From NCBI GenBank assembly GCA_022839105.1, contig JALHDH010000069.1:23089-37476 (forward strand): a DNA stretch of 14,388 nucleotides, given 5' to 3'. The position numbers were made by a program, and so were the translations under genes. How positions within the stretch are numbered: position 1 is the stretch's first letter; the number at the start of each line of letters is the position of its first letter. This document shows, piece by piece, positions 6,256 through 13,665 of this stretch. The DNA is from a bacterium. GTDB taxonomy: Bacteria; Vulcanimicrobiota; Xenobia; Xenobiales; Xenobiaceae. The notes beneath the pieces are model-generated. The model ran no database searches and had not been told where the DNA came from. It saw nothing but the letters and a program-made list of their open reading frames with translations.

Positions 6256-8490
6256 ATGCAGATGGGTCCGCTCTTCAACGTCGGAGGACACCAGGTTGAC
6301 CGCCGCGAGGTCAACCCTGAACTGATCCGGACCATGGCCGAGAGTGCCCGAAACATCAAGACCGAGGGCAACGCCCCTCCGGCAGCCTGGACCGAACTGG
6401 CCGATCGCGTCGCCAAGGAGGACCAGGTCTCGCCCCAGGACCTCAAGCAGATCCTCGACCTGAGCAAGTCCTGTTACCGGCACCACCGCCAACTGCACGC
6501 CGACCTGAAAGCCTCCGGTTACAAGGACCGCGCCATCCGGGCCGAACTCCAGGACCTCCACGTCTTCGAGGCCGGAGCCGGCAAGGTCAAGGAGACGGTG
6601 GCCCTGGCCCAGTCCCGAGTCGCAATCGAGGCCCTGGCTGGCGCCTCCTTCGGCCCCATCGGCCTGGTCAGCGCCTTCGTGGCCCACTCCAACCTCCAAA
6701 AGAGGGCCCTCGAGCCCCTGATGAACCAGATCCAGGGTCTGCGCGACGGCACCAGCCCCAGCCTCTTCCAGGGCAACAAGGCCGAGGGTGTCCGTGGACC
6801 CGAGGTCTGGAAGAAGATGAACGACCTGCTGGATGGCGCCGTGGCCTCGGGCAACGCCGGAAAGCCCGTCGAGGTGAACGCCCAGTACTACGAGTTGACC
6901 AACCAGGAGATCGTCGGCAAGCTGGCCCAGGCCGCCGAGGCCGGCAACAAGGTGCGCATCAACGTCGATCCCGGCCGCCTGGTCGCCTTCCAGGGAAGCC
7001 ACGTCGTGATCGACTCCGAGCCGGACAAGCTCCGGACCCTCCTGCAGCTCTCGCAGACCAAGGGCGACGTCGGGATCTCGATGTACCCCATCTCCAAGCA
7101 ACTGGGGAACCCCAACAATCTGATGCACCGCAAGGGCCTGCGGGTGGGCGAGCAGTTCTTCCTGTCCGGGATGAACGCCAACAAAGGTTCGGGCGAGAAC
7201 GTCGATGTCGGCTACGTCCTGGAGGGGCCTGCCGCGCGCCAGTTGGTCCAGAACTTCGCCCGTGATGTCGAGCACTCCGCGGGTTCCACCCTGGCCGAAG
7301 TCTTCGGCGAGAAGCCCCTGGCCGACTTCATGGACGGCGACATCAACATGCGAGGGCGGGGCCTGGCCAGCCTGATCGACTGCGTCGGGGGCCCCTCCCC
7401 TGCGGGAACCCAGCTCCCGAAGATCAACAACTACGCCGAACTCAAGGCCCTGGCCGACCAGCACGGCGAGCGGGCCCTGGACTACACCGACCTGAAGATG
7501 GCCGAACTCGACGAAGCCCTCCGGCTGGGGCGGGACATCCCTCTCTCCAGGACGGGCAAGCGCAAGTTCCTGGCCCTGGCCGAGCGGACCCTCGAGGCTG
7601 CGAACTCCCCTCGGAATCTCAAGCGCCTGGCCGACATCGGCCTTCCCGAGGGCAAGGTGGCCGGCACCTCGGCCGTGGCCCTGGCCGATTATCCCGAAGA
7701 GCGCCAGGCCCTGATGCTGACGGCCATCCAGGAAGCCGAAGAGTTCGTCTACATCCCGGCCTTCGTGATCACCCGCAGCGTGGCCGCGATGCTGGTCGCC
7801 CGGCGCGACGAGTTGAAGGCCGAGGGCAAGGATCTGGATATCCGGGTCCTGGCCGACCCGGGCGTGTACCCCGACGGCGGCACGCCCAACGAGTACGGCG
7901 TGAAGTTCCTCGAGAACGCTGGAGTCCCCGTCCGCTGGGCGCTTCTGCCCCGCACGAACGAGCACGACCGCAAGGTCCACGCCAAGGCCATGCTGACCGA
8001 GAACGGCGAGTTCTTTGGCAGCACCAACTTCTCGAATAAAGGCCTCACGGCCAACTGGGAACAGTCCGGCTACGTGCGGATCGACCCCAAGGACAAGCAG
8101 GCCGGGCGGGCTCATGACGAGGCGGTGGCGGACTTCCTCAGGATGTGGGAAGACAAGTCCTTCGAGCTCAACACATTGGAGAAGGGCCTCCAGATGCGCG
8201 AGCGCTCCAAGGGCGACAAGGACTACGAGGTCCAGGCCGACGAGGCGCGCTTCGGGATTGTTCGGACCGTCATCCGCGGAATCGAGAACTTCGAGCGGGC
8301 CTCCGCCACCTTCGTCCAGGAGCAGGCCTCGGATCCCAAGACAGCCGAGCGGATCGCCGACCTGATCGAAGAAGGCTACGATGACGGCAGCGCCACCCTC
8401 CTGGCCGTGCGCGAGAAGATGGGGGACGAGGCCTTCTTCAAAGCTCTCGAGAGCCTCGAACAGCGCCAGAAGCTGGAAGATCTGAAGTAG
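6256..8490 (+). CDS. Large phospholipase-D-like (HKD-type) cytoplasmic protein
   Basis: The protein has 744 residues from the ATG at 6256, chosen for AGGAGG at 6240-6245. An ATG at 6232 and a TTG at 6169 extend the frame but have no ribosome site. There is no signal peptide. Residues ~20-120 and ~640-744 are helical and charged. A hydrophobic stretch near 130-155 could touch membranes. Two PLD-like repeats are visible. The first has H291-R-K293 then SGMN; the second has H575-A-K577 then GSTNFS. In the second, Glu582 stands where the HxKx4D motif has Asp; in the first, Gly298 is at that place with Glu299 next. The His, Lys and Asn/Ser residues are retained, so phosphodiesterase-type chemistry is plausible but altered. 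Substrate (lipid, nucleic acid or other) is unknown. It is followed by engB after 16 nt, probably in one transcript. Confidence 0.85.
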   Translation: MQMGPLFNVGGHQVDRREVNPELIRTMAESARNIKTEGNAPPAAWTELADRVAKEDQVSPQDLKQILDLSKSCYRHHRQLHADLKASGYKDRAIRAELQDLHVFEAGAGKVKETVALAQSRVAIEALAGASFGPIGLVSAFVAHSNLQKRALEPLMNQIQGLRDGTSPSLFQGNKAEGVRGPEVWKKMNDLLDGAVASGNAGKPVEVNAQYYELTNQEIVGKLAQAAEAGNKVRINVDPGRLVAFQGSHVVIDSEPDKLRTLLQLSQTKGDVGISMYPISKQLGNPNNLMHRKGLRVGEQFFLSGMNANKGSGENVDVGYVLEGPAARQLVQNFARDVEHSAGSTLAEVFGEKPLADFMDGDINMRGRGLASLIDCVGGPSPAGTQLPKINNYAELKALADQHGERALDYTDLKMAELDEALRLGRDIPLSRTGKRKFLALAERTLEAANSPRNLKRLADIGLPEGKVAGTSAVALADYPEERQALMLTAIQEAEEFVYIPAFVITRSVAAMLVARRDELKAEGKDLDIRVLADPGVYPDGGTPNEYGVKFLENAGVPVRWALLPRTNEHDRKVHAKAMLTENGEFFGSTNFSNKGLTANWEQSGYVRIDPKDKQAGRAHDEAVADFLRMWEDKSFELNTLEKGLQMRERSKGDKDYEVQADEARFGIVRTVIRGIENFERASATFVQEQASDPKTAERIADLIEEGYDDGSATLLAVREKMGDEAFFKALESLEQRQKLEDLK

Positions 8491-8506
8491 CCGGGGAAGC
8501 GCAGGC

Positions 8507-9091
<585 letters not shown>

Positions 9092-9118
9092 TCTCCGAGC
9101 GGCTCCAGGACCACGTAG

Positions 9119-9152
9119 AAGGACCCGGAGGGCGAACCCTCGGGGCCCTTTG
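9119..9152. terminator. Imperfect hairpin between convergent genes
   Basis: GGAGGG-type left arm (9119-9132) pairs with the right arm ending in GGCCCTTT (9137-9151) around a CGAA loop, with two internal mismatches. It lies 27 nt after engB and 30 nt before the end of the convergent lipoprotein gene, with AAGG on one side and CCTTT on the other. It may serve as a two-way terminator. Confidence 0.5.
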
Positions 9153-9182
9153 AAGAAGGACCGATCCTCTGCAGGGCTCCCC

Positions 9183-10280
9183 CTACTTCTCCATCGGCAC
9201 CATCCGGAAGTTGTCCGTGGTGACATCGAAGTAATAGTCGTGGACGTGAACCATGAAGTCCACGCGGACCTTCTGCCCGATCCAGGGCGAAAGATCCGCT
9301 GTGAAGGCGGACATGTCCGGGAGCTGAACCGGACGCTCCTCCCCGGTCCGGAAGACGGTCTCCAGGATCTCGTCGGTCTCGGGATCGCGGACCACCACCC
9401 GGATCTCCTGGGTTCCTTCGGTGAATGCCCCGTCGTGGTTCTCGTAGGCCATCTCCCAGGCCAGCACCGGCCGCTGAGCCGAGACCGTCAGGTCCTGGTG
9501 CATCCGATAGTCCGAAGGACCGCTCTGCTGGATGAACTGACAGAATTCGCCCTCCGACGCCGCATAGGTGATCGGCAAACCGGGGCTTGAAACTTCCTCC
9601 CAGAGGTTGTCGAAGAAATCGTAGACGCTCTCGCCGAACTCAATGATCTGCCCGTCCGCGGCGATCCCCTGGACCACGGAATACTCCATCCGGGCCTTGA
9701 GTCCATCCCGAGAGGCGAACGACCGCGCCCCGCGGTTCACCTCCTCGTCGTTGGTCTGCCAGATGGTCCAGCCCTCGTAGTTCCCGGTCTCGAAGCTGCC
9801 GTTGACCAGGTCCTCCACCTCGACCGGGATGAAGCGGGAGACCTCGACCAGGGCTTCCCTTCCGGGCTTGATCTCGACGGGAAGGTCTTCCGAGGTGCCC
9901 AGCAGGACGCCCTCGGCCGTGAGGCCCTCCACCCGGACCAGCCAATTGCCCAGGGGGATCCCCGAGATGCGGATTTCCTGGAAGTCAGCGCCATTCTGCC
10001 GCGCGACCTCGATGGGCGGAATGATGGGCTGGGGGTTCTCGGGATCCAGGTTCTCGGGGTCCAGGACCAGGACCCGCAGGACCTCGACTTCCAACGGGAA
10101 GCGGCCCAAGGCCGGATCTGGATTCACGAAGTCGACGCGGACCACCATGGCGCCCTCCGTGGCGCCCGCGGGGGCCTGCAGGGCGACTCCGCCGCCTCCC
10201 GAGCAGCCCGCCACCGCCAGGGCCAGGATCGCGACCAGGAGCATCAGGATGGGATGATTCCGTACTTTCCTTGCGTTCAT
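9183..10280 (-). CDS. Lipoprotein with C-terminal carbohydrate-binding-like module
   Basis: The 365-residue protein starts at the ATG at 10278-10280 with GGGGAGG (10285-10291) just upstream. The frame stays open to 10826 but that is only the antisense of the lanthipeptide precursor. Residues 8-26 are a lipoprotein signal with lipobox AVAG-C26, then a Gly-rich linker. Residues ~30-155 contain beta-strand-rich sequence with a duplicated LDPEN and an Ig/transthyretin-like part (ISGIPLGNWLVRVEGL). Residues ~159-365 begin NGSFETGNYEGWT and end DVTTDNFRM, the pattern of CBM4_9/galactose-binding jelly-roll modules. It probably sits on a membrane and binds a glycan or another ligand; no enzyme motif is visible. 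It is divergent from the lanthipeptide precursor, with 166 nt between their starts, so joint regulation is possible. A role as lanthipeptide immunity lipoprotein is conceivable, but it does not look like known LanI proteins. Confidence 0.8.
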   Translation of the reverse strand: MNARKVRNHPILMLLVAILALAVAGCSGGGGVALQAPAGATEGAMVVRVDFVNPDPALGRFPLEVEVLRVLVLDPENLDPENPQPIIPPIEVARQNGADFQEIRISGIPLGNWLVRVEGLTAEGVLLGTSEDLPVEIKPGREALVEVSRFIPVEVEDLVNGSFETGNYEGWTIWQTNDEEVNRGARSFASRDGLKARMEYSVVQGIAADGQIIEFGESVYDFFDNLWEEVSSPGLPITYAASEGEFCQFIQQSGPSDYRMHQDLTVSAQRPVLAWEMAYENHDGAFTEGTQEIRVVVRDPETDEILETVFRTGEERPVQLPDMSAFTADLSPWIGQKVRVDFMVHVHDYYFDVTTDNFRMVPMEK

Positions 10281-10417
10281 GAGACCTCCCCGAAAAAGAA
10301 GCTGACTCGAGAGCGATGTGCCCTGAGCGCACAGGTTCCCCATCGGGGCAGGGTTCCCTCTGCAGAGCCAGGAGCCCCTGCGGACGCGCCGAACTCCTCT
10401 TCGGTCCAAATCGGCAG

Positions 10418-10443
10418 CGGAGCCTGGCGCTCCGACGGGAGGA
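10418..10443 (+). promoter_or_regulatory. Hairpin and Shine-Dalgarno of the lanthipeptide precursor
   Basis: CGGAGC (10418-10423) pairs with GCTCCG (10429-10434) across CTGGC, and GGGAGGA (10437-10443) follows three bases later, 3-4 nt before the ATG at 10447. The strong ribosome site fixes the start and so places the Tat signal inside the precursor. The rest of the divergent gap (10281-10417) has no promoter hexamers I would trust. Regulation by the hairpin is speculative. Confidence 0.5.
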
Positions 10444-10446
10444 CAC

Positions 10447-10836
10447 ATGTCGGATTCCCAACCGACCCGAAGGAGTTTCGTCAAGGGCCTGGCCGGAGCG
10501 GCCTTCCTGGCCTCGGCCCTGGGGTCTTCCGGGCCTGCCTTCTCGGACGACGAGTTCGACCTGGACCTGGACCTCAAGCCCACCAGCGGCCGGGACGACG
10601 GCGACTTCCAGACCATGGAGAGTTGCCGCCCGGACTCCTGCGCGGTCTCGTGCGGGGGAACCTGCCACACCTGCGGGAAGACCTGCAACGACACCTGTGG
10701 GTCCTCGTGCCCGGACACCTGCCGAGGCACCTGCGTGACCTGCGGCGGCGCCAGTTGCAACCGCAGTTGCCAGAACGCCTGCCCGACCCAGCGCGACTCG
10801 TGCGGCTGCCCGCCGCCCGTGCCCAAGTCCCGCTGA
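10447..10836 (+). CDS. lanA: Class I lanthipeptide precursor with Tat signal (FxLD-type)
   Basis: The protein has 129 residues. Residues 7-13, TRRSFVK, match the twin-arginine consensus S/T-RR-x-F-x-K. A mildly hydrophobic Gly/Ala/Leu stretch (14-26) and a Pro-Ala-Phe-Ser end (30-33) complete a Tat signal peptide. FDLDLDL (37-43) follows directly and corresponds to the FNLD/FxLD box that LanB enzymes bind in leader peptides. Residues ~59-121 are the core: 16 Cys (60, 65, 69, 73, 76, 80, 84, 88, 92, 96, 99, 104, 108, 112, 119, 121). Fourteen of them directly follow Ser or Thr, which would become Dha/Dhb. The tail is PPPVPKSR. GGGAGGA upstream fixes the ATG, and there is no other ATG, GTG or TTG before the FDLD box, so the Tat segment belongs to the gene product. 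lanC begins 4 nt after its stop. Precursor identity is strong from the box plus neighbours; Tat export is inferred from the motif. Confidence 0.88.
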   Translation: MSDSQPTRRSFVKGLAGAAFLASALGSSGPAFSDDEFDLDLDLKPTSGRDDGDFQTMESCRPDSCAVSCGGTCHTCGKTCNDTCGSSCPDTCRGTCVTCGGASCNRSCQNACPTQRDSCGCPPPVPKSR

Positions 10837-10840
10837 GCAG

Positions 10841-12106
10841 GTGCCCTCCTTTGAAGCCTGGCGCCCTCTCCTCGAGGGGACGCGACGCCATGAGATCCTG
10901 AACCTCGTCCGCGAGGTGGCCGGCCGGCTCGCGGAACCGGGCGCTCCGCAGCGAGCAGCCCAGGCTGCCCGATCCCAGACCGGCCACCCGGGCTCGGTCT
11001 ACTGGCTTCCCCAGGGCCTGGCCCAGGGGGACGCCGGGCTGGCCCTGCTCTTCGGGCAACTGGACGCGTGCTTCCCCGAGGAAGGCTGGGACCGGCTGGC
11101 CCACCGGGCCCTCCAGGAGGGAGTCGGCAACGCCAGCCGGGAGTCCGGGATGGGCCTCTTCTCGGGCCTTCCCGGACTGGCCCTGGTGGCCCACCTGCTC
11201 TCCCGAGACGGGCGTCGCTACCAGAGGCTGCTGACCTCGCTGGACGCCGAACTCGCCCTCCTGACGCGACAGGCCCTGGAAGTCCCCCTGCAGGCCAGCC
11301 GGGCGGCCCGCGACTGGGACCTGGTCTCGGGGCTGGTGGGCCTGGGGGTGCTGGCCTGGACCCGGAACCACCCGGCCCTGCCCGACGTGCTGGCCCGCCT
11401 GGAGACGATGGCCAGGCAGACCTCTTTCGGATCGGGCTTCTTCGTCCCCGGAGAGTGCATCGCCAATCCCTCGCTTCGCGAGGAGGCCCCCGAAGGCCAC
11501 CTGGATCTGGGTCTGGCCCACGGCATCGCGGGCCCCCTGGCCCTCCTGGGCCTCACCGGGAACTCCGGCCCGACCCAGGCCACCCGGCGGCTGGCGGATC
11601 TGCTGGAGGCCAATCGCTCGGACGACGAGTGGGGGCCCAACTGGTCGGCCGCAGCTCCGCTCCAGGAAGGGGCCCTGGTTCCTGGCCCACCGACCCACGC
11701 GGCTTGGTGCTACGGGGCCCCGGGCATAGCCCGCGCACTCTGGCACGCGGGGTTCCGCGAGCAGGCCCTGGAGACCATGCAGGCCGTGGCCCGCCGCACG
11801 CCCCAGGCCCGACGCCTGGTCTCGCCGAGCCTTTGCCACGGCTTTGCCGGACTTCTGGCGCACGCCCTGCGCTTCTGGAACGAGTCCGAAGACCCGGGGA
11901 TGAAGTCCCTGGCCCTGGAGATGGTGGCTCGCCTGGAGGAGGAATGGAATCCCCAAACGCCCCTGGGTTTCCAGGCGGTGGAACCGGGAGGGGTCCGGGT
12001 CGACCAGCCTGGGTTCCTGGAAGGAGCCCCGGGCGTCGCCCTGGCCCTGCTGGCGGCGGCCACTGATCACGAGCCAGGCTGGGATCGGGTGCTGCTGCTT
12101 TCGTGA
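10841..12106 (+). CDS. lanC: Lanthionine synthetase C (LanC) cyclase
   Basis: The 421-residue protein has a length close to NisC. LanC enzymes are zinc proteins that add Cys thiols to Dha/Dhb made by LanB, closing lanthionine rings in the cytoplasm. The zinc ligands are present: C290 in WCYGAPG, and C332-H333 in CHGFAG. The catalytic His of GLAHGIAG is H227. Repeated double-Gly motifs (GLFSGLPGLAL, HGIAGPLALLG, GAPGIARAL, HGFAGLLAHAL) mark the alpha-toroid. The GTG at 10841 follows the precursor stop by 4 nt and has only a weak ribosome site, suggesting coupling or lower expression than the precursor. Its stop overlaps the lanB GTG (GTGA, 12103-12106). No defect is visible. Confidence 0.95.
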   Translation: MPSFEAWRPLLEGTRRHEILNLVREVAGRLAEPGAPQRAAQAARSQTGHPGSVYWLPQGLAQGDAGLALLFGQLDACFPEEGWDRLAHRALQEGVGNASRESGMGLFSGLPGLALVAHLLSRDGRRYQRLLTSLDAELALLTRQALEVPLQASRAARDWDLVSGLVGLGVLAWTRNHPALPDVLARLETMARQTSFGSGFFVPGECIANPSLREEAPEGHLDLGLAHGIAGPLALLGLTGNSGPTQATRRLADLLEANRSDDEWGPNWSAAAPLQEGALVPGPPTHAAWCYGAPGIARALWHAGFREQALETMQAVARRTPQARRLVSPSLCHGFAGLLAHALRFWNESEDPGMKSLALEMVARLEEEWNPQTPLGFQAVEPGGVRVDQPGFLEGAPGVALALLAAATDHEPGWDRVLLLS

Positions 12107-13665
12107 AGCCGAAGTCCCCCGCCTACGAGCCCCGAGATCCCTTCCTGGTCCGGGCCCCGCTGCTGGCCCTCCAGGTGGACCTGGAGCCCGAGCGGTTGCT
12201 GGCCAATCCGACCGTGCGCACCGCCCTGCGGATCGGCAGCCCCTCCCTCTTTGAGGCCCTGGGCTCGCCCGACTCGCGGGCCCGCCGCAGCCTGCGCCGC
12301 TATCTCAACCGGCTCTCCACCCGGCCCACCCCCTACGGCCTCTTCGCCGGCGTGGGCTTGGGCTGCTGGGGACCGACCAGCGACCTGGCCCTGGGTCCGG
12401 GGCGCAGGACCCGCACCCGACCCGACATGGGCTGGCTTCTGGAGCGGATCCTGGCCTGGGAGCAGGATCGAAGAATCCGCCCCTGCCTGAACCTGCTGGC
12501 CAACCCGACCGTGCTCGTGCGCACGGGCCGGGCCTGGCTGGGCGAGCGCCTCCGCTTCCAGAAGGAGGAACCCCAGCCCGAGGTCTCGGTGCGCGCCACC
12601 CGATTGCTGCGCGAGGTCCTGACCCGGACCCGGCAACCCGCGCCCTGGGAGGAGGTCCGCGACGCCCTGCCCGGTCCCAGGGAGCGCGTCGAGGACTTCC
12701 TGCACCAACTCCTGGACCAGACCCTGCTCCTGACCGACCTGCGGCCGCCGTTGACCCTGGCGGATCCGGCGGGGTGGTTGGTGCAACGCTTGAAGCGGAT
12801 CCCTCCCCTGGCCCAGGAGGCGGCCGAGTTGGAGCGGTTGCTCCAGGCCTGCCGGGAGTGGGACGACCTTCCCGAGCCTGCCCGAGAGGCGGCCTTCATC
12901 GAGCTCCCCGCCCCGGTCCAGGTCGACTCGGCCCTGAACCTGGAAGGGCGCACCCTGTCCCAAGAGGTGGGCCTGGAGGTGGCCCGGGCGGCCGAACTCC
13001 TGCTGCGACTCTCGCCCTTCCCCCAGGGGCTGCCCGACCTGCGGGAGTACCGGGGACGATTCGTCGAGCGCTACGGTCTGGATCGGGAGGTGCCGCTGCT
13101 GGAGATGCTGGATCCGGTCCTGGGCCTGGGCGCCCCCGAGGGAGGCAGCCGACAGACCCCTCCCGAGCGGGACCGGGCCCTCCTGGACCTGGCCTGGCGG
13201 GCCATGCGCACGCGTGAGCAGGTGGTGGAACTCCAGGAAGAAACCCTGACCCGGCTCCAGGCCGCCCCCCTGGACCGCTCCGAGATCCCCGTCAGCCTGG
13301 ACCTGTGCGCCCTGGTCGCCGCCGCCGACCGGCAGGCCCTGGACCGAGGCGAGTTCCTGGTGGTGGTGGGGCCCAACCTGGGTTCCGAGGAGGCCGGACG
13401 CAACCTGGGACGCTTCCTCCTACCTGCCCCGCAAGCTGCGCTCGACCAACGTGGCCGTCCGCCGGGGCCAGGCCGACCTGGAGGTGGCCGTCGGGGTGGA
13501 GCCCGGAGGGCAGCGGGTCCCCCTGGACGAGTTGATGGTGGTGGTGGTGGAAGGCCGTTTCCGGATGCGCTGGCAGGGCCGGGAGGTCCTGCCCTCCAGC
13601 GGGCACATGCTCAACGACCGCCACGCGCCACCGGCCTTGCAGTTCCTTCTCCGCCATCGCCGTGA
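12103..13665 (+). CDS. lanB: Lanthipeptide dehydratase LanB, N-terminal part (frame-disrupted)
   Basis: It starts at a GTG overlapping the lanC stop. LanB uses glutamyl-tRNA to glutamylate Ser/Thr of the precursor and then eliminates glutamate. Residues 66-83 contain the hallmark RYLNRLSTRPTPYGLFAG of the glutamylation domain, and AGRNLGRF (431-438) is a second LanB landmark. Family-like sequence ends at about residue 439 (near 13,420). From there to the TGA at 13663-13665 this frame yields low-complexity Gly/Pro/Arg sequence with no LanB character, while the genuine continuation (YLPRKLRSTNVAV) appears in the next frame from 13421. So only 12103 to ~13420 is meaningful LanB. In other LanB proteins I would expect a further 30-40 residues between GRF and the YLP-RxxNV motif, so the join looks like a small deletion of non-multiple-of-three length, or an assembly fault. 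Confidence 0.9.
   Translation: MKPKSPAYEPRDPFLVRAPLLALQVDLEPERLLANPTVRTALRIGSPSLFEALGSPDSRARRSLRRYLNRLSTRPTPYGLFAGVGLGCWGPTSDLALGPGRRTRTRPDMGWLLERILAWEQDRRIRPCLNLLANPTVLVRTGRAWLGERLRFQKEEPQPEVSVRATRLLREVLTRTRQPAPWEEVRDALPGPRERVEDFLHQLLDQTLLLTDLRPPLTLADPAGWLVQRLKRIPPLAQEAAELERLLQACREWDDLPEPAREAAFIELPAPVQVDSALNLEGRTLSQEVGLEVARAAELLLRLSPFPQGLPDLREYRGRFVERYGLDREVPLLEMLDPVLGLGAPEGGSRQTPPERDRALLDLAWRAMRTREQVVELQEETLTRLQAAPLDRSEIPVSLDLCALVAAADRQALDRGEFLVVVGPNLGSEEAGRNLGRFLLPAPQAALDQRGRPPGPGRPGGGRRGGARRAAGPPGRVDGGGGGRPFPDALAGPGGPALQRAHAQRPPRATGLAVPSPPSP

Noticed and set aside
10036..10067. Short near-repeat GGTTCTCGGG(A/G)TCCA
   Set aside because: It only encodes a duplicated LDPEN in the lipoprotein; too short to be a mobile or regulatory repeat.
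10621..10809. Cys-rich region of the precursor as a zinc-finger or ferredoxin-like protein
   Set aside because: The FDLDLDL box, Ser/Thr before almost every Cys and adjacent lanC/lanB favour a lanthipeptide; CxxC pairs of zinc ribbons or 4Fe-4S motifs are not the rule here.
10281..10826. Upstream extension of the minus-strand lipoprotein frame
   Set aside because: It lies antisense to the lanthipeptide precursor; the lipobox signal peptide and GGGGAGG place the start at 10280.
10574..12070. Long minus-strand open frame opposite lanC
   Set aside because: Antisense of a gene with intact LanC zinc motifs; the product is low-complexity and has no recognisable domain.
13421..13665. Frame-0 tail of the lanB N-terminal ORF as a real C-terminus
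   Set aside because: Sequence turns into Gly/Pro/Arg low complexity exactly where LanB sequence resumes in the next frame.
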